A program made the translations under genes and the position numbers. From NCBI GenBank assembly GCA_964402055.1, contig CAYOAV010000002.1, positions 27,533-91,532 on the forward strand: a stretch of 64,000 bases of DNA, given 5' to 3'. The stretch comes from UMGS363 sp964402055 (GTDB taxonomy: Bacteria; Bacillota; Clostridia; Oscillospirales; Ruminococcaceae). Of this stretch, positions 43,064 to 51,543 are shown in pieces. The notes beneath the pieces were generated by a model, which had not been told where the DNA came from, ran no database searches, and saw only the letters and a list, made by a program, of their open reading frames with translations. Numbering within the stretch: the stretch's first letter is position 1; each line of letters starts with the position of its first letter.

Positions 43064-44458
43064 ATGGCTAAGATTAAAGTTACTGAAACCGTCCTTCGTG
43101 ATGCTCACCAGTCACTTCTCGCTACTCGTATGCCGTTGAGTGATATGCTTCCTATCCTTTCCAAAATGGATCAGGTCGGCTTCTATTCAGCAGAGGTTTG
43201 GGGCGGTGCAACATTTGACTCCTGCATACGCTTCCTTAATGAAGATCCTTGGGACAGACTTCGTACTATCCGTAAGGAAATGCCCAATACAAAGCTCCAG
43301 ATGCTTTTCAGAGGTCAGAATATGCTTGGATACCGTCATTATGCTGATGATGTTCTTGAATATTTTGTACAGAAATCTGTTGCTAACGGAATTGATATAA
43401 TCAGAATTTTTGACGCACTTAACGATATCCGTAACCTTCAGACAGCTATTAAAGCTGCAAAGAAGGAGGGTGCTCACGCTCAGATAGCTATGTCATATAC
43501 CGTTGGCGATGTTTTCACTGATGATTATTATGCAAAATATGCAAAGCAGTGTGAAGAAGCTGGTGCTGATTCAATCTGTATCAAGGATATGGCGGCTTTG
43601 CTCACTCCTTACCGTACAGTTGAGCTTGTTAAGAAGATAAAATCCGCAGTTAAGATCCCTGTTCAGCTTCATACACATTATACTTCAGGCCTTGCTTCAA
43701 TGTGCTTGCTCAAGGGTGTTGAAAATGGTCTTGATATGATCGATACAAGTATGTCACCTCTTGCTCTTGGTACATCTCATGCTCCGACTGAATCAATGGT
43801 TGCAGCTCTCCAGGGTACAGAGTATGATACAGGTCTTGATCTTGTTCTTCTTAATGAAATAAGAGATTACTTTATGACGCTTCGTCAGAAGTATATTGAT
43901 AATGGTCTTATCGATCCTAAAATGCTTGCAACAGATACAAATGCACTTATGTATCAGGTTCCAGGCGGTATGCTCTCGAATCTTCTTTCCCAGCTTAAGC
44001 AGGCAGGTAAGGAGGATCAGTTTGTCGAGGTTCTTAAGGAAGTTCCAAGAGTTCGTGAGGATTCAGGTATGCCTCCTCTTGTTACTCCGACTTCACAGAT
44101 CGTAGGTACACAGGCTGTATTTAATGTTATTAACGGAGAACGTTATAAGACAGTTACCAAGGAATTCAAGGGTCTTGTTAAGGGTGAATACGGTAAAACT
44201 CCTGTTCAAATTTCCAAAGATTTCCAGAATAAGATTCTTAAAGGCGAAAAGGCTATTACCTGCCGTCCTGCCGATCTTCTTGAACCTGAGTTGGACAAGC
44301 TCCGTGAGGAATGTGCAGAATGGATAGAACAAGAAGAAGATGTTCTTACATATGCAATGTTTCCGAAGGTTGCACCTAAGTTCTTCGAAGCAAGAAGAAA
44401 TGCAAAATACGGAATTGACGGACATTCAGACGCGGCTTCCAAGGTTCATCCTGTTTGA
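43064..44458 (+). CDS. Oxaloacetate decarboxylase alpha / transcarboxylase 5S-like subunit
   Basis: A 464-residue carboxyltransferase with an HMGL-like TIM barrel. It has VTETVLRDAHQSLLATRM, RIFDALNDIRNL, carbamylated-lysine region ICIKDMAALLTPY, and the metal histidines in LHTHYTSGLA. It removes CO2 from oxaloacetate (or carboxylates pyruvate) through biotin. It ends without the fused biotinyl domain present in many OadA proteins; the separate BCCP gene 25 bases upstream supplies it. No oadB-type sodium pump is nearby. A terminator follows. Confidence 0.92.
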   Translation: MAKIKVTETVLRDAHQSLLATRMPLSDMLPILSKMDQVGFYSAEVWGGATFDSCIRFLNEDPWDRLRTIRKEMPNTKLQMLFRGQNMLGYRHYADDVLEYFVQKSVANGIDIIRIFDALNDIRNLQTAIKAAKKEGAHAQIAMSYTVGDVFTDDYYAKYAKQCEEAGADSICIKDMAALLTPYRTVELVKKIKSAVKIPVQLHTHYTSGLASMCLLKGVENGLDMIDTSMSPLALGTSHAPTESMVAALQGTEYDTGLDLVLLNEIRDYFMTLRQKYIDNGLIDPKMLATDTNALMYQVPGGMLSNLLSQLKQAGKEDQFVEVLKEVPRVREDSGMPPLVTPTSQIVGTQAVFNVINGERYKTVTKEFKGLVKGEYGKTPVQISKDFQNKILKGEKAITCRPADLLEPELDKLREECAEWIEQEEDVLTYAMFPKVAPKFFEARRNAKYGIDGHSDAASKVHPV

Positions 44459-44485
44459 TGAATTTTATATTGAAAAAGCTTTGAT

Positions 44486-44513
44486 AAAAGAGCCGAGAAA
44501 TCGGCTCTTTTTA
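44486..44513 (+). terminator. Terminator of the carboxyltransferase operon
   Basis: AAAGAGCCGA (44487-44496) pairs with TCGGCTCTTT (44501-44510) over a GAAA tetraloop, followed by T residues. Confidence 0.93.
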
Positions 44514-44524
44514 TGTATTTGTAC

Positions 44525-44553
44525 TTGATTTTTACACAAAAAAATGATATAAT
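44525..44553 (+). promoter_or_regulatory. Promoter ahead of the structured leader of the yicC operon
   Basis: TTGATT (44525-44530), 17 bases, then a perfect TATAAT (44548-44553). Transcription would begin near 44560, about 370 bases before yicC. Confidence 0.75.
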
Positions 44554-44573
44554 GATATATGTTGAAGTTTTAT

Positions 44574-44701
44574 ACTAATCTATAAACTGAAAGTGTACAA
44601 AAATCTAATGATTTTCAAATCAAACAAAAGCTTGAAAAGCTTTAGCTTTTTTATATGGCTTTTGTGCAGATTTTTTGTCTACACTTTGATTAAAGATTAG
44701 T
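44574..44701 (+). other. 128-base imperfect hairpin in the yicC leader
   Basis: Nested arms pair outward to inward: ACTAATCT/AGATTAGT, AAAGTGTA/TACACTTT, CAAAAATCT/AGATTTTTTG, CAAAAGC/GCTTTTG and AAAAGC/GCTTTT around a TTTA loop. It carries no coding sequence. It may be a structured RNA or a small inverted-repeat element. It abuts the next structure without a gap. Confidence 0.65.
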
Positions 44702-44818
44702 TTAGGAATCCGCTAATTAAAGCAAAGCGTTCGTTTCGTCGCTTTGAAAAATGTACGAGTTTACGTCTTTTAGTACATTTTGAAAAACGGCTGAAACGTA
44801 TTAATCAGCGGTTCCTTA
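44702..44818 (+). other. Multi-branched structured region in the yicC leader
   Basis: An outer stem joins 44702-44720 and 44801-44818 (CCGCT/AGCGG at its core). Two inner hairpins lie inside it: CAAAGCG/CGCTTTG (44723-44746) and a perfect 9-bp AAAATGTAC/GTACATTTT (44748-44781). A three-way junction on the nascent RNA is likely. From 44819 to 44929 there is no gene; a weak second promoter (TTGACA 44870-44875, TACAAA 44894-44899) is possible. Confidence 0.6.
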
Positions 44819-44929
44819 GATACTGCTTGATATTGATGTCAGGCTGTATCTGCACAAATATTGCATAACTTGACAGAATTTACAAGTTCTTGATACAAAG
44901 CTTAAATTCTTGATGAAAGCGGTGAAAAT

Positions 44930-45802
44930 ATGATAAAAAGTATGACAGGCTTTGGACGTTGCCTTGTAGCACTCAACGGGAAAACAATTATTGTTGAAAT
45001 AAAATCTGTTAATCACAGGTATTTTGAGTTTTCATCAAGAGTACCGAAAAGCTGTGGTTTTCTTGACGAAAAATTAAAATCTTTTATTCAGAATAAGATT
45101 TCAAGAGGTAAGGTTGACGTTGGTGTTTCTATTCAATATGATACCGTGTGCGATGAAGAAATTGAAGTTAATTCAGAAATCGCAAATGGTTATATTTCAG
45201 CACTTCGTAATGCAGGGCTTGGTCTTGAAGATGATTTGACATTGTCGAAGATTATGAGATTACCTGATGTATTTGTTGTAAAAAAAGTTGAAGAGGACGA
45301 AGAAGCTGTCTGGAATGACGTAAAAACAGCGGCTGAAACGGCTCTTGAACGTTTTATTGCAATGCGTGAAAACGAGGGCGAAAAAATGAGAGAGGATATA
45401 CTTTCAAGGCTTGATTATATAACTTCTCTTGTTGAAAAAATTGAACAAAGATCGCCTGAAACAGTCGAAAAGTATCGCAAAAAGCTCTTTGATAAAATAT
45501 CTGAGGTTCTTAAGGATACAAATGTTGATGAGCAGAGAATTTTAACAGAGGCGGCTATCTTTTCCGAAAAAACTGCAGTTGATGAGGAAACTGTGCGACT
45601 TCGCAGTCACATAAAGCAATGCCGGGAAATGCTTTCGCTTGATGAAGCTGTCGGAAGAAAGCTTGATTTTCTCATTCAGGAGTTTAATCGTGAGGCTAAT
45701 ACTATCGGTTCAAAATGTCAGGATATAGAGATCACGAAAATAGTTGTTGACCTTAAGTCCGAAATTGAAAAAATTCGTGAGCAGATTCAGAATATTGAAT
45801 AA
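44930..45802 (+). CDS. yicC: YicC family protein (putative endoribonuclease)
   Basis: A 290-residue protein of the YicC/YloC family. It starts with the diagnostic MIKSMTGFGR and ends with the DUF1732 block KCQDIEITKIVVDLKSEIEKIREQIQNIE; DLILQEFNREANTIGSK-type helices precede that end. Relatives are reported as RNases that regulate small RNAs. It is first in the gmk-rpoZ-priA operon, as in B. subtilis (yloC). An AGCGGTG box precedes the ATG. The long structured leader upstream is unusual. Confidence 0.93.
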   Translation: MIKSMTGFGRCLVALNGKTIIVEIKSVNHRYFEFSSRVPKSCGFLDEKLKSFIQNKISRGKVDVGVSIQYDTVCDEEIEVNSEIANGYISALRNAGLGLEDDLTLSKIMRLPDVFVVKKVEEDEEAVWNDVKTAAETALERFIAMRENEGEKMREDILSRLDYITSLVEKIEQRSPETVEKYRKKLFDKISEVLKDTNVDEQRILTEAAIFSEKTAVDEETVRLRSHIKQCREMLSLDEAVGRKLDFLIQEFNREANTIGSKCQDIEITKIVVDLKSEIEKIREQIQNIE

Positions 45803-45815
45803 ACAGGAGTTTGCT

Positions 45816-46073
45816 ATGAAGTTGATAAATATAGGCTTTGGAAATATGATATCAGCGAACAGGCTCATAACCATTGTCAGCCCTGAATCGGCTCCGATAA
45901 AGCGCATAATTCAGGACGCAAAGGATAAGAGCAGGCTCATTGATGCAACATATGGAAGAAGAACCCGTGCTGTTATAATTATGGACAGCGATCATGTTAT
46001 CCTTTCTGCTGTTCAGCCTGAAACCGTTGCAGGAAGATTTGAAAGTAATGATGAGGTGGACGATGATGAATAA
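45816..46073 (+). CDS. remA: RemA-like DUF370 regulator
   Basis: An 85-residue protein of the RemA/DUF370 family, a DNA-binding regulator of biofilm and osmoprotection genes in B. subtilis. Family blocks are INIGFGNMISANRLITIVSPESAPIKR and DATYGRRTRAVIIMDSDHVILSA. The start is ATG 45816 behind AGGAG; the acidic tail ends in DEVDDDE. It lies between yicC and gmk exactly as in B. subtilis, and its last bases overlap gmk. Confidence 0.93.
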   Translation: MKLINIGFGNMISANRLITIVSPESAPIKRIIQDAKDKSRLIDATYGRRTRAVIIMDSDHVILSAVQPETVAGRFESNDEVDDDE

Positions 46074-46671
46074 AGGAACATTATTTGTTATTTCAGGTCC
46101 GTCAGGCTGTGGAAAAGGAACCGTTCTTGCGGAAATATTAAAGCGTGATGACGTATATTATTCTGTTTCCGCAACTACAAGAAATCCTCGTCCTGGTGAA
46201 GAAAACGGAGTGAATTATCATTTCCTTGATACAAATGAGTTTGAAAAACTCATAGCTTCGGACGGTATGCTTGAATATGCAAGCTATTGTGGAAATTATT
46301 ACGGAACACCAAGAAAGCCTGTCGAAGATATGCTTGAGGCTGGAAAAAATGTTATCCTTGAAATAGAGGTGCAGGGTGCATTGAAGGTTATGGAAAAATG
46401 CCCTGACGCTGTTTCAGTATTTATTCTTCCACCTTCGCTAAAGGAGCTTCGTAGACGGCTTGAAAAAAGAGGTACAGAAGCTTCCGATGTAATTGATAAA
46501 CGTATAGGTGAAGCAACAGGCGAGATACATAAAGCCGAAAATTATGATTATATTATGATTAACGGCGAATTATCCGAGGCTGTTGCCGACCTTAATTCCA
46601 TCATAAATTCTCAAAAGCATAAGAATGAAAATGCGAAAATATTAATTGATGAGGTGCTGAAAAATGCTTAG
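46066..46671 (+). CDS. gmk: Guanylate kinase
   Basis: A 201-residue kinase that phosphorylates GMP to GDP. The P-loop is ISGPSGCGKGTV. The GMP-binding region is TTRNPRPGEENGVNYHFL and YGTPRKPVEDML, and the lid region includes RLEKRGTEASDVIDKR. Length matches the family. Of two adjacent ATG codons, 46066 is better spaced from GAGGTGG (46053-46059). It overlaps remA by 8 bases and rpoZ by 8 bases. Confidence 0.96.
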   Translation: MNKGTLFVISGPSGCGKGTVLAEILKRDDVYYSVSATTRNPRPGEENGVNYHFLDTNEFEKLIASDGMLEYASYCGNYYGTPRKPVEDMLEAGKNVILEIEVQGALKVMEKCPDAVSVFILPPSLKELRRRLEKRGTEASDVIDKRIGEATGEIHKAENYDYIMINGELSEAVADLNSIINSQKHKNENAKILIDEVLKNA

Positions 46672-46885
46672 ACCAACTATTTCACAAATCGCAACAAAAG
46701 GCGAAAGCTACTATTCCGTTGTTATCGCTGTTGCAAAAAGAGCAAGAGAAATTTCCGAAGAGCTTCTTAATAATAAGCAGACTCTTGAACAGAAGCCAGT
46801 TAAAACTGCTGTTGAGGAATTTGCAGCAAGAAAATATTCGATTATCGAAGATCCTTCTTTGAAGCCTACTTCAAAGGCTGAATAA
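46664..46885 (+). CDS. rpoZ: RNA polymerase omega subunit
   Basis: A 73-residue omega subunit that supports assembly of RNA polymerase. It shows ESYYSVVIAVAKRAREISEELL and ends with a short tail (VEEFAARKYSIIED). The start overlaps gmk by 8 bases. In B. subtilis coaBC follows rpoZ; here priA follows directly. Confidence 0.9.
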   Translation: MLRPTISQIATKGESYYSVVIAVAKRAREISEELLNNKQTLEQKPVKTAVEEFAARKYSIIEDPSLKPTSKAE

Positions 46886-46903
46886 TCGTTCGGAGGGATA
46901 GGC

Positions 46904-49351
46904 TTGGCAGGAGAAAACTATGTAGCGGCTGTCGCAGTCAGCTGTACTTCTTATCACTTTGACAGAAGATATAAATATGTTGTTCCTCTCGAGCTTGAAC
47001 CCTTGGTTTGCCTTGGAGGAAGGGTCGTTGTACCTTTTGGAAAAGGAAACCGAAAACGAATTGGTGTTGTTATAAGGCTTGATAAAGTGAGCGAGCTTCC
47101 TGCTGATGAGGATATCTCGGCATATAAGCCAATTCGTTCTACAATCGATACAGAGCCTTTGCTAAATAGCGAAATGATTGGTTTGTTGTATTGGCTGCAT
47201 GATACAACCTTTTGTACTTATTATGAGGCTTTTCGTGCGTTGATTCCGTTAGGACTTAATGTTGAATACACGGAAAGATATATTGCCGCAGGAGATGATC
47301 TTCCGAGTACAGACATTTTATCACAGAGTGCCGCAATTCTATGGAAAAGCTTCTGTGATGATGTTTCCTGTATCAATAGTGCAAAAAGCTCCGACATTTC
47401 CGAACTGGTTGAAAAAGGATTCCTTATTGAAAATGACCTTATCAAAAGGCGAAAAAAAGATGACATGATAAAAATGCTTCGTTTGACTGAGAAATATATT
47501 TCCAACCCAGATGCTTTTACTTTATCAGATAAGGGTGGTAAGGTTGTTGAGATTTTGGAAGGATGTTTTTCAGCATCCGTAAAGGAAATAAAATATATTT
47601 GTGGTGTTTCCTCAAATGTAATTTCAACCTTGAAAAAAAATGGTGTTGTTGAGGTTTATGAAAATGAATATATAAGCACACCAAATGTGAATATTACGGA
47701 AAACGTTGACGATATTGTCCTTTCAGATGAACAGAAAAAAGCATTTGATGGCATTTCCAAGCTTGTTGATGAAGATAAACCTCAGGCTGCTTTGCTGTAT
47801 GGAGTGACGGGAAGCGGGAAAACCTCAGTTTTTATAAAGCTTATTCGTTATGTCCTTGATAAGGGAAGAAATGTTATAATGCTTATTCCTGAAATATCGC
47901 TTACTCCACAGGTGGTTCAAAAATTTCAAAGCCTTTTTGGAAATAAGGTTTCTGTTATGCACAGCAATCTTTCGATTACCCAGCGACTTGATGAATATAA
48001 ACGAGTCAAGTCAGGTCAGGCGAGGATAGTTGTCGGTACAAGAAGTGCTGTTTTTTCCAATATTGATAATATCGGCTTGATTATTATGGATGAGGAAGGC
48101 GAGCCAACCTATAAATCTGAAGCGTCACCAAGGTATAACGCTAAGGATATTGCAAAAAAACGTTGTGTAACCCATAATGCTACGCTGTTGCTTGCTTCGG
48201 CGACACCTTCGATTGAAAGCTTTTATTATGCAAAAACAGAACGATATAAGCTTTTTACTTTAACAAAAAGATATTCGCAGGATAAGCTTCCCGATGTTGA
48301 GATAATAGATCTCGCAACAGATGGATTTTATGATACCTCGGCAATACTTTCTGAACGGCTTGTTGATGAAATTTCTATCAATCTTGAACGTAAGGAACAG
48401 AGTATTCTTTTATTGAACAGACGTGGTTATCATACATTCATAAGCTGCTGTGACTGTAAGCAGACTGCCGTTTGTCCGAATTGCAGCGTTCCGATGACAT
48501 ATCATAAGGTTAACAACAAACTGATATGTCATTATTGCGGACATATCGAAAATATGATAACAGTTTGCCCGAATTGTGGAAAAAACCATATAAAAAAGAC
48601 AGGATTCGGCACTCAAAAGGTTGAGGACGAGATAGAAAAACTGTTTCCGAATGCACGCATTTTGAGAATGGACGCAGATACTACATATTCCCGTACTGCT
48701 TATGAAAAAGGTTTTAAAGCTTTTGAAAACGGCGAGTATGATATAATGCTCGGTACACAGATGATAGCAAAGGGACTTGATTTTCCTAATGTTACACTTG
48801 TAGGTGTTGTTTCGATAGATAAAGCACTTTTTTCAGGTGATTTCAGAAGCTATGAGAGAACATTCTCACTTCTGACGCAGGTTGTTGGAAGATGTGGACG
48901 TGGCGAAAAGCAGGGAAGAGCTTTTATTCAGACGTTTGTACCCGAACATTATGTTATTAATCTTGCCGCAAAGCAGGATTATGAGGAATTTTTTCGTCAG
49001 GAAATAGAAATGCGCAAAGCATTGATTTATCCTCCGTTCTGTGATACCTGTCTTATCGAAATTTCGGCGGAAATAGAAAAATTATCAGCTGTAGCATCTC
49101 AGTTCTTTGTAAATTTCATAAAGCAAAAGGTTGATGAAGAAAAGATTAAAATACCTCTGGTCGTTCTTGGACCGTCACGCTGTACATATGAAAAGCTAAA
49201 CGGAAGATTCAGATACAGAGTTATTATAAAATGCAAAAACAACGTTGAATTCAGAAGCTTTATAGGTGGTGTTTATAAAGCCTGTTTAAAAAAGCCTGAA
49301 TTTTCAAATGTAAGAATGTATATCGATATTAATGGTGATATAAGTATATAA
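46904..49351 (+). CDS. priA: Primosomal replication restart helicase PriA
   Basis: An 815-residue replication-restart helicase. It has an N-terminal 3'-end-binding domain (about 1-100), a winged helix, Walker A LYGVTGSGKTSVF, and paired zinc-binding CPNCSVPMTYH and CHYCGHIENMITVCPNCG. RMDADTTYSR and LGTQMIAKGLDFPNV follow, with the C-terminal domain last. The Walker B stretch reads IIMDEEGEPTYKSE; PriA proteins normally have DEEH here, so histidine is replaced by glycine. The start is TTG 46904 with CGGAGGG before it. Confidence 0.94.
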   Translation: MAGENYVAAVAVSCTSYHFDRRYKYVVPLELEPLVCLGGRVVVPFGKGNRKRIGVVIRLDKVSELPADEDISAYKPIRSTIDTEPLLNSEMIGLLYWLHDTTFCTYYEAFRALIPLGLNVEYTERYIAAGDDLPSTDILSQSAAILWKSFCDDVSCINSAKSSDISELVEKGFLIENDLIKRRKKDDMIKMLRLTEKYISNPDAFTLSDKGGKVVEILEGCFSASVKEIKYICGVSSNVISTLKKNGVVEVYENEYISTPNVNITENVDDIVLSDEQKKAFDGISKLVDEDKPQAALLYGVTGSGKTSVFIKLIRYVLDKGRNVIMLIPEISLTPQVVQKFQSLFGNKVSVMHSNLSITQRLDEYKRVKSGQARIVVGTRSAVFSNIDNIGLIIMDEEGEPTYKSEASPRYNAKDIAKKRCVTHNATLLLASATPSIESFYYAKTERYKLFTLTKRYSQDKLPDVEIIDLATDGFYDTSAILSERLVDEISINLERKEQSILLLNRRGYHTFISCCDCKQTAVCPNCSVPMTYHKVNNKLICHYCGHIENMITVCPNCGKNHIKKTGFGTQKVEDEIEKLFPNARILRMDADTTYSRTAYEKGFKAFENGEYDIMLGTQMIAKGLDFPNVTLVGVVSIDKALFSGDFRSYERTFSLLTQVVGRCGRGEKQGRAFIQTFVPEHYVINLAAKQDYEEFFRQEIEMRKALIYPPFCDTCLIEISAEIEKLSAVASQFFVNFIKQKVDEEKIKIPLVVLGPSRCTYEKLNGRFRYRVIIKCKNNVEFRSFIGGVYKACLKKPEFSNVRMYIDINGDISI

Positions 49352-49367
49352 ATTAGGGAGTGTTTTT

Positions 49368-49841
49368 ATGGCGTTAAGAAATATTGTTAATAAATCAGAA
49401 GATGTACTTCATAAGGTTTGCAGACCTGTTGAAAAATTTGACGATAAGCTCGGTATTTTACTTGATGATATGGCAGAAACTATGTATAAAGCCAAGGGTG
49501 TTGGTCTTGCCGCACCGCAGGTCGGTATGTTACGCAGAGCGGTTGTTATTGATATCGGTGATGGTCTGGTTGAGCTTATAAATCCTGTTATTGTAAAAAA
49601 ATCAGGTAAGCAAAGAGAAATTGAAGGTTGTCTTTCTTGTCCGAATGAGTGGGGCTATGTAAAACGCCCTATGAATGTAACTGTAAAGGCTCAAACCCGT
49701 ACAGGTGAATCGATAGAAATCAAGGCGAAGGATTTTTTTGCAAGAGCAATTTGTCACGAGCTTGATCACCTTGATGGACATCTTTTTACAGAAATAGTCG
49801 ATGAATGGGTTGATCCAAAGGATCTTGAAGACGCTGATTGA
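49368..49841 (+). CDS. def: Peptide deformylase
   Basis: A 157-residue metalloenzyme that removes the formyl group from new proteins. Its three motifs are complete: GVGLAAPQVG, EGCLSCP with the metal cysteine, and ICHELDHLDG with the metal histidines and catalytic glutamate. It is 18 bases before fmt, which adds the formyl group to Met-tRNA. Confidence 0.97.
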   Translation: MALRNIVNKSEDVLHKVCRPVEKFDDKLGILLDDMAETMYKAKGVGLAAPQVGMLRRAVVIDIGDGLVELINPVIVKKSGKQREIEGCLSCPNEWGYVKRPMNVTVKAQTRTGESIEIKAKDFFARAICHELDHLDGHLFTEIVDEWVDPKDLEDAD

Positions 49842-49859
49842 TCAAAAGGGAGATTATTG

Positions 49860-50798
49860 ATGAATATAGTTTTTATGGGTACGCCTGATTTTGCTGTTCC
49901 GTGCCTTAAAGCATTGGTTGATAGCGGAGAAAATGTATCAGCTGTATTTACTCAGCCTGATAAGCCAAAGGGGAGAGGTATGAAGCTACTTCCTCCTCCT
50001 GTAAAGGAAACAGCCTTGTCACTTGGCGTTCCTGTTTATCAACCGTTGAGCCTGAAAAAGGGTGAGGATGCTGAAAAAACATTGCAGCTTTTGAAGGATA
50101 TTGCTCCTGATTTAATCATTGTAGTTGCTTATGGAAAAATTCTCCCGAAGGAAATTCTTGATTTACCAAAGCATCATTGTATAAATGTTCACGCTTCACT
50201 TTTACCTAAATATCGTGGTGCGGCACCGATTCAGAGAGTCGTACTTGACGGTGAAAAGGTTACAGGCGTTACTACAATGCTTATGGCTGAAGGACTTGAT
50301 ACAGGTGATATGCTTCTTTCGGCTGAAACTGAAATCGGAGAAAATGAAACAGCATCCGAGCTTCACGACAGATTATCTGAAATGGGTGCAAAGCTTTTAA
50401 TTGAAACTATAAACGGCGTAAAGCAAAATAGCATTACACCTATCCCGCAGGACGATTCGCTTTCAAACTATGCCTCAATGATAACAAAGGAGCTTTGTCC
50501 GATAGATTTTAATAAAAGTGCGGTCGAAATTCATAGACAGATATGCGGACTTTCATCGTCGCCTTGTGCAAATGCGGTTTATAACGGTAAAAAAATCAAG
50601 ATATATAAATCGGAAATGACAGGGGAAAAATCAAATTCAGCTCCAGGAACTATTGTAAACGAAAAGAACTTTACAGTGGTCTGTGGGGATGGAAATACTG
50701 TTACCTTTCTTGAAATCCAGGCAGAGGGCGGAAAAAGAATGAAAACTGCCGATTATTTGAGAGGTAAGCCTGTAAAAAAAGGAGAGATTCTTAGCTAA
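49860..50798 (+). CDS. fmt: Methionyl-tRNA formyltransferase
   Basis: A 312-residue enzyme that formylates initiator Met-tRNA with 10-formyltetrahydrofolate. It shows MNIVFMGTPDFAVPCL, CINVHASLLPKYRGAAPIQ with the catalytic asparagine and histidine, and GVTTMLMAEGLDTGDML with the catalytic aspartate. The C-terminal OB-like domain is complete. ATG 49860 is well spaced from AAAGGGAGA; the TTG just before it is not needed. Confidence 0.97.
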   Translation: MNIVFMGTPDFAVPCLKALVDSGENVSAVFTQPDKPKGRGMKLLPPPVKETALSLGVPVYQPLSLKKGEDAEKTLQLLKDIAPDLIIVVAYGKILPKEILDLPKHHCINVHASLLPKYRGAAPIQRVVLDGEKVTGVTTMLMAEGLDTGDMLLSAETEIGENETASELHDRLSEMGAKLLIETINGVKQNSITPIPQDDSLSNYASMITKELCPIDFNKSAVEIHRQICGLSSSPCANAVYNGKKIKIYKSEMTGEKSNSAPGTIVNEKNFTVVCGDGNTVTFLEIQAEGGKRMKTADYLRGKPVKKGEILS

Positions 50799-50820
50799 TC
50801 TTTTATAAAGGAGTATGCTT

Positions 50821-51498
50821 ATGTTTTATGATCCAACCTATATTTTTGTAATTCCTGCTCTGATTTTTGCTTTTATAGCTCAAAGTCTTGTTAAGTCAAC
50901 CTTTAAAAAATATAGCAGTGTTTACAGTACATGAGGTATTACAGCCGCTGATGCGGCAAGGAAAATCCTTGATGAAAATGGACTTTATAACGTCAGGATC
51001 GAACGAGTTAGCGGAGAGCTTACAGATCATTATGACCCTAAAGCGAATGTTATCAGGCTTTCGGATTCAGTTTATGGAAGTACTTCTGTTGCAGCTATCG
51101 GTGTAGCCGCACATGAATCAGGTCATGCTATCCAGCACGCAGTTGGTTATGCTCCGATAAGCATTAGAAATGCAATTCTTCCTGTTGCACAAATCGGATC
51201 TCAATTGGTGATGCCGCTTGTCTTGATTGGTCTTATTATCAGCCGCTTTTCGTTTCTTATAAATATAGGAATAATTGTTTACCTTGCTGTTGTTTTATTC
51301 CAGCTTATAACTCTTCCTGTTGAGTTTAATGCAAGCGGCAGAGCGTTAAAGGTTCTTGACGGAATCCTTGATCCTGATGAAAACGCTTAGGCAAGGAAAG
51401 TATTAACTGCCGCAGCACTTACCTATGTTGCAGCTTTGTTCTCTGCACTTACAACCCTGATAAGACTTATTCTTGTTTCAAACAACAGACGAAGATAA
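50821..51498 (+). pseudogene. YugP-like zinc metallopeptidase gene with two in-frame stops
   Basis: Reading from ATG 50821 to TAA 51496-51498 gives a full-length 225-codon member of the membrane zinc metallopeptidase family (PF04298 type). It has an N-terminal membrane segment, LTDHYDPKANVIRLSDSVYGSTSVAAIGVAAHESGH with the HExxH zinc motif, LPVEFNASGRALKVL, and a C-terminal KVLTAAALTYVAALFSAL segment. The frame is broken by TGA at 50932-50934 (codon 38) and TAG at 51388-51390 (codon 190). There is no frameshift and the other codons look conserved, so the damage is recent, or the stops are sequencing or consensus errors. Other genes here end with TGA and TAG, which argues against recoding. A clear ribosome binding site (AAAGGAG) is still present. 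Confidence 0.9.
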
Positions 51499-51504
51499 AA
51501 TCTG

Positions 51505-51543
51505 AAAGGAGTGCGATTCCCAATTTGGGTCGCTTTGAAGATG
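51505..51543 (+). promoter_or_regulatory. Hairpin between the Shine-Dalgarno box and the start of rsmB
   Basis: AAAGGAG (51505-51511) is 29 bases from ATG 51541. Between them GCGA/TCGC and CCC/GGG (51513-51533) can fold into a hairpin. If folded, the effective spacing falls to about 8 bases. Confidence 0.45.

Noticed and set aside
50821..51498. Stop codon recoding (UGA or UAG read as an amino acid)
   Set aside because: Many intact genes in the window end with TGA or TAG at their natural length, and no SECIS-like element was recognised; nonsense mutations are simpler.
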